Assembly: GCF_027111335.1 (NCBI RefSeq)
Contig: NZ_CP114288.1
Coordinates: 1,364,001 to 1,428,000 of the forward strand
Direction: 5' to 3'
Source of the DNA: Flavobacterium aquiphilum
GTDB lineage: Bacteria; Bacteroidota; Bacteroidia; Flavobacteriales; Flavobacteriaceae
DNA length: 64,000 bases
The stretch's first letter is position 1; every line of letters begins with the position of its first letter. The position numbers and the translations under genes are program-made. A model generated the notes under the pieces. That model did not search any database. It was given only the letters and a program-made list of their open reading frames with translations, and was not told the origin of the DNA. Below, piece by piece: positions 60,909 to 64,000 of the stretch.

Positions 60909-62174
60909 TTATTTGTATGCTATTTCTTCGGTCATGTTTATTGTTTTGGGACGTAAACTTACGAGTTGCAAAACGATGGCGATTACCACCACTAAGATCA
61001 ACAGAACGAATACTTGTTCCATTCCTCCATTGTCGGCGGCTTTTCCAAGAAATTCGGTAATAATCGCTCCGGCAGAAATCCCAACAAAGTTCATAATGCC
61101 ATATCCGGTGGCGCGATAACGTGGTGAGACAAATTGACAAAGAATGGGCATGTTGTTGGTGTCAAAGATCCCAAATCCAAAACCAAAAAGCATTCCGCCA
61201 ACTAAAATGGCTTCAATACTGCTGCATTTACCCAATAAAAAAAGTGCCGGAATTGTAAATCCCAAACCGATTGCACTAGTGTAAATTCTCCCTTTAAGGT
61301 TTTGAATAACCCATCTGTCTGAAATAAACCCGCCGAATAAAACCCCAGCAAAGGATGACATCGCAATACTAACTGTTGCGATTGGACCGGCAAGAGCCAT
61401 ATCCAGATGCAGTTTTTCTGAAAACAAAGTAGGTAACCAGTTTTTGGCCGCCCAACCCGGTAAACTTGGAGCGGAGAAATAGAAAAGTAAAACCCAAAAA
61501 GAGATATTTCCAAACAGGATGCCCAAACTTTTGAACATTTGTTTAAATTCCTTTTTTATCGATAATTTTTGAGAGGTGTCAAAAACATAGTCTTTCTTTT
61601 CCTTAATGAAAAAAATCAGCAGAATACTGTAAACAATACCTATCAGACCTACTGAATGAAAGGTAAAATGCCAAGAAAATTGTTTGGAAATGGTGGCACC
61701 AAACCCACCTAATGCTTGACCTAGATAGATGCCGGTAGTATGAATGCCTATAGCAAAAGATCGGGTGTTCCCCTGATGGTAATCGGCTATTAATGATAAA
61801 GCGGCCGGAATGTAAAAGGCCTCACTGAAGCCCATGATGGCGCGTAAAACATATATTTGGTTAAAAGTAGTGGCAAAGCCCATAGTCATTGTTACGCCAG
61901 ACCATATAAAAAGGCTGCAGACAATCATGTTTTTTCGGTTCAACCTGTCGGCAATAATCCCGGAAACAGGGCTCATCAAAGCATAAACCCAAAGAAAAAT
62001 AGCCATTAGTAACCCAAAATTTTCAGCTTTGGCCAATTCCGGAATATCAAGCACCATTGCGGGCTTCATGGTAGAAAGCATCTGACGATCGAGGTAATTC
62101 AACAATGCGACAAACCACAATAAGCCAACAACTATCCAAGGATAGGATTTTTTTTCACTCAATTTTGCAGTCAT
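60909..62174 (-). CDS. MFS transporter, ACS (anion:cation symporter) type
   Basis: The 421-residue protein has twelve predicted spans and the MFS loop motif IIADRLNRKNMIV between spans 2 and 3; WFVALLNYLDRQMLSTMKPA at the start is typical of the anion:cation symporter subfamily, which carries hexuronates, sialic acid and other organic anions. Convergent with the DHDPS-family aldolase, it may supply that enzyme's substrate precursor, but the two are not cotranscribed. Confidence 0.87.
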   Translation of the reverse strand: MTAKLSEKKSYPWIVVGLLWFVALLNYLDRQMLSTMKPAMVLDIPELAKAENFGLLMAIFLWVYALMSPVSGIIADRLNRKNMIVCSLFIWSGVTMTMGFATTFNQIYVLRAIMGFSEAFYIPAALSLIADYHQGNTRSFAIGIHTTGIYLGQALGGFGATISKQFSWHFTFHSVGLIGIVYSILLIFFIKEKKDYVFDTSQKLSIKKEFKQMFKSLGILFGNISFWVLLFYFSAPSLPGWAAKNWLPTLFSEKLHLDMALAGPIATVSIAMSSFAGVLFGGFISDRWVIQNLKGRIYTSAIGLGFTIPALFLLGKCSSIEAILVGGMLFGFGFGIFDTNNMPILCQFVSPRYRATGYGIMNFVGISAGAIITEFLGKAADNGGMEQVFVLLILVVVIAIVLQLVSLRPKTINMTEEIAYK

Positions 62175-62282
62175 AGTGGCGTTATTATAAATGCGCTAAT
62201 ATATGAATTCAAATGAGATAAAATGTTGATCATTGCTATGTCTTAAAGTATAGATATTTACTTCGGAAAACCTTTGGTTGAA

Positions 62283-62516
62283 TTAACTTTTCCTAAGAAT
62301 AGAAAACAACACTGTTGAGAAAAACAAAAGTGCTATGACACAAAACCATTTTGTGTTTTTATTTGCAAAATTGACGGTTATTCCCATCCATTCTGCTTTT
62401 TTTGGAACAAGAATGCGATCGTCTTCTTTGTTGTAATAAAAAAGACCCCATTTCCAATTGTTGGGATCTTTGTGCCAATTGTTATAATCTTCCTGAGTTG
62501 GTTTTCTTGAATTCAT
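62283..62516 (-). CDS. Small DUF5808-type membrane protein
   Basis: The ATG at 62516 gives 77 residues: a soluble part with DPNNWKWGLFYYNKEDDRILVP and KAEWMGITVNFANKNTKW, as in DUF5808 proteins, and one C-terminal span (FCVIALLFFSTVLFSIL). DUF5808 domains occur at the cytoplasmic side of small membrane proteins of unknown function. It lies 50 bases after lptB on the same strand and may share its transcript. Confidence 0.75.
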   Translation of the reverse strand: MNSRKPTQEDYNNWHKDPNNWKWGLFYYNKEDDRILVPKKAEWMGITVNFANKNTKWFCVIALLFFSTVLFSILRKS

Positions 62517-62566
62517 CTTCCCTTTTTTTTGAATAATAAAAACTGAAAACTGCAACGGAGTACTTT

Positions 62567-63307
62567 TTAAAACTCCAATTTCTTCTTTCTCAGCTCAAAA
62601 TTTTGTCCAAGATACACACGACGAACCATTTCGTCTTCAACCAATTCTTCGGGTACACCTGCTTTTAGAATACCTCCTTCAAACATAAGATAGGTTTTGT
62701 CGGTAATAGCCAGTGTTTCCTGTACGTTGTGATCTGTTATTAAGATTCCGATATTTTTGTTTTTCAATTGGGCTACAATTCGTTGAATATCCTCTACCGC
62801 AACAGGGTCAACTCCCGCAAAAGGTTCGTCAAGTAATATAAACTTTGGGTCGGTTGCTAAACAACGAGCGATTTCAGTACGACGACGTTCTCCTCCCGAA
62901 AGCAAATCACCACGATTGGTTCGGATGTGCTCCAAACTGAATTCGGCAATTAAGCTTTCCATTTTTTCTTCTTGCTGTTCTTTGGAAAGTTTTGTCAATT
63001 GCAATACACTCAGAATATTGTCTTCGATACTTAATTTTCTAAAAACAGAAGCTTCCTGTGCCAAATACCCAATTCCTTGTTGAGCTCTCTTGTACATTGG
63101 ATAATCGGTAATATTCAAATCGTCCAAATAGATATTTCCGGAATTTGGTTTTACCAGCCCTACAATCATGTAGAAAGAAGTTGTTTTTCCGGCACCATTA
63201 GGTCCTAAAAGCCCAACGATTTCGCCTTGGTTCACTTCCACCGAAATCCCTTTTACAACACTTCGTCCTTTGTAGGTTTTTATTAAATTTTCTGCTCTTA
63301 ATTTCAT
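62567..63307 (-). CDS. lptB: LPS export ABC transporter ATPase LptB
   Basis: The 246-residue protein has Walker A GLLGPNGAGKTT, a Q-loop (LAQEASVFRKLSIEDN) characteristic of LptB, the signature LLSGGERRRTEIARCLA and Walker B FILLDEPFAGVDP followed by the H-loop TDHNVQETL. It drives extraction of lipopolysaccharide from the inner membrane with LptFG. In Bacteroidetes lptB commonly stands near tatC, as here. Confidence 0.95.
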   Translation of the reverse strand: MKLRAENLIKTYKGRSVVKGISVEVNQGEIVGLLGPNGAGKTTSFYMIVGLVKPNSGNIYLDDLNITDYPMYKRAQQGIGYLAQEASVFRKLSIEDNILSVLQLTKLSKEQQEEKMESLIAEFSLEHIRTNRGDLLSGGERRRTEIARCLATDPKFILLDEPFAGVDPVAVEDIQRIVAQLKNKNIGILITDHNVQETLAITDKTYLMFEGGILKAGVPEELVEDEMVRRVYLGQNFELRKKKLEF

Positions 63308-63334
63308 CTTTTAAGTTTAATTGTTTAAACATCT

Positions 63335-63373
63335 GAATCGTTTAAACGCTACAAATTAACGAATAAACGATTC
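63335..63373. repeat. Intergenic hairpin upstream of lptB
   Basis: GAATCGTTTA (63335-63344) is the exact complement of TAAACGATTC (63364-63373), a ten-base stem with a 19-base loop. Two GTTTAAAC palindromes (63323, 63340) overlap it. It lies between the carboxymuconolactone-decarboxylase gene and lptB. Confidence 0.55.
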
Positions 63374-63393
63374 AACAAATAAAGTATTAACAA

Positions 63394-63747
63394 TTATTTA
63401 GTTTCGGTTCCTTCCAATGCTTCCCAAAATTCATAAGCTCTACGCAAATGAGGTATTACGATCGTACCTCCCACAAGGGTTGCAATTCCCATGGCTTCCA
63501 TCATTTCTTCTTTTGTAACGCCTTCTTTATAGCTCGTTTCCAAATGGTATCTCACACAATCATCGCAACGCAAAACGGTCGAGGCTACCAGTCCTAAAAG
63601 CTCTTTGGTTTTCACGTCCAATGCACCTTCGGCATAGGCATTGGTGTCCAAATTGAAAATGCGTTTCACTATTTTATTATTGTCTGCCAATAATTTTTCG
63701 TTCATTTTAGAACGGTAGTCGTTAAATTCTTGTACGATATCAGCCAT
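63394..63747 (-). CDS. Carboxymuconolactone decarboxylase/AhpD-family protein
   Basis: The 117-residue protein has the family's CxxCxxxH motif (RCDDCVRYH) and a helical GVTKEEMMEAMGIATLVGGT segment, as in small AhpD-like hexamers that act as thiol-disulfide reductases or peroxidase partners. It starts eight bases inside the end of tatC, so the two are translationally coupled, an arrangement I recall from other Flavobacteriia. Confidence 0.88.
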   Translation of the reverse strand: MADIVQEFNDYRSKMNEKLLADNNKIVKRIFNLDTNAYAEGALDVKTKELLGLVASTVLRCDDCVRYHLETSYKEGVTKEEMMEAMGIATLVGGTIVIPHLRRAYEFWEALEGTETK

Positions 63748-64000
63748 TTTCTATTTTTTTGTTTTTCGTTGACACAATTTTTGAAATCAAAATACTCACT
63801 TCATAAATAAGCAACATTGGGATAGCAACAATAGTTTGGCTCACAACATCAGGTGGAGTAACAATTGCAGCAACAATCAGGATTATTACAACGGCATATT
63901 TCCAATATTTTCTTAAAAATTCTGGAGTTACGAGTCCTAATTTTGTTAAGAAGTAAATGATAATAGGAAGTTCAAAGAAAAGACCGCTAGCTAAAATACT
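63740..64000 (-). CDS. tatC: Sec-independent translocase subunit TatC, C-terminal part
   Basis: The last 86 codons enter from the right edge. FFELPIIIYFLTKLGLVTPE, then RKYWKYAVVIILIVAAIVTP and PDVVSQTIVAIPMLLIYE give the final spans of TatC with its conserved P-D-x-x-S-Q loop. TatC is the receptor of the twin-arginine export pathway for folded proteins. The rest lies outside the window. Confidence 0.95.
   Translation of the reverse strand, partial: SILASGLFFELPIIIYFLTKLGLVTPEFLRKYWKYAVVIILIVAAIVTPPDVVSQTIVAIPMLLIYEVSILISKIVSTKNKKIENG

Overview
The window looks like a chromosome segment of a Flavobacterium-like member of the Bacteroidetes. The evidence is the SusC/SusD pair, an RteC-domain protein, a PorV/PorQ-family protein, promoters of the TTTG/TAnnTTTG type, AT-rich DNA and several families of short palindromic intergenic repeats of a kind I associate with this genus. 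I see no rRNA, tRNA, CRISPR array, integrase or complete insertion sequence.

Layout. 1-3327: a nutrient-uptake pair on the minus strand (start of a SusD-like lipoprotein and a complete SusC-like TonB-dependent receptor). 3.4-12.6 kb: an accessory, island-like stretch of small, mostly unrecognised operons: an XRE regulator; an S1/P1 nuclease between an intact and a decayed copy of the same tiny membrane-protein gene; a ParA-like ATPase with two unknown partners; a two-gene operon of an HNH-like zinc protein and a PD-(D/E)XK nuclease-like protein; an MqsR-like toxin with a Panacea-domain antitoxin; and an orphan Cas2/VapD-like protein followed by a zinc-ribbon protein and a 56-residue conserved-looking protein. 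13.2-16.5 kb: a TPR/AraC membrane regulator divergent from a small lipoprotein and a second AraC regulator. 16.6-20 kb: an RteC-domain protein, then a compact cassette (unknown 251-aa protein, DUF5675 protein, two tiny membrane proteins) resembling a phage lysis module, and a small minus-strand gene. 20.0-21.4 kb is gene-poor and dense in repeats.

21.4-55.4 kb is one long plus-strand surface-polysaccharide locus with many abutting or overlapping genes. It encodes an ABC exporter (wzm, wzt), about a dozen glycosyltransferases, methyltransferases, a WbsX-like protein, the complete neuA/neuB/neuC set for CMP-N-acetylneuraminate, a polysaccharide deacetylase, acetyltransferases, an MBOAT/SGNH O-acylation pair, a GINT1-like beta-propeller, a Wzy/ligase-like membrane protein and a terminal WbaP-type initiating sugar-phosphate transferase. 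The expected product is an acylated, sialic-acid-containing glycan built on a lipid carrier and exported by the ABC system. No recognised sialyltransferase family is present.

55.5-64 kb is ordinary chromosomal content: a DUF4105 protein, a PorV-like outer-membrane protein, phosphatidylserine synthase, a GH25 lysozyme, a DHDPS-family lyase, an MFS carrier, a DUF5808 protein, lptB, a carboxymuconolactone-decarboxylase-family protein and the 3' end of tatC.

The most unusual structural signals are a fourfold 201-bp tandem repeat that repeats the start codon and first seven codons of the gene it precedes (40908-41713), heptamer-phased palindromic arrays on both sides of a four-helix-bundle gene inserted between wzm and wzt (22244-22735), and the cluster of small unknown operons between 3.8 and 20 kb. 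Function calls rest on reading the sequence and on memory of protein families; no database search was run.
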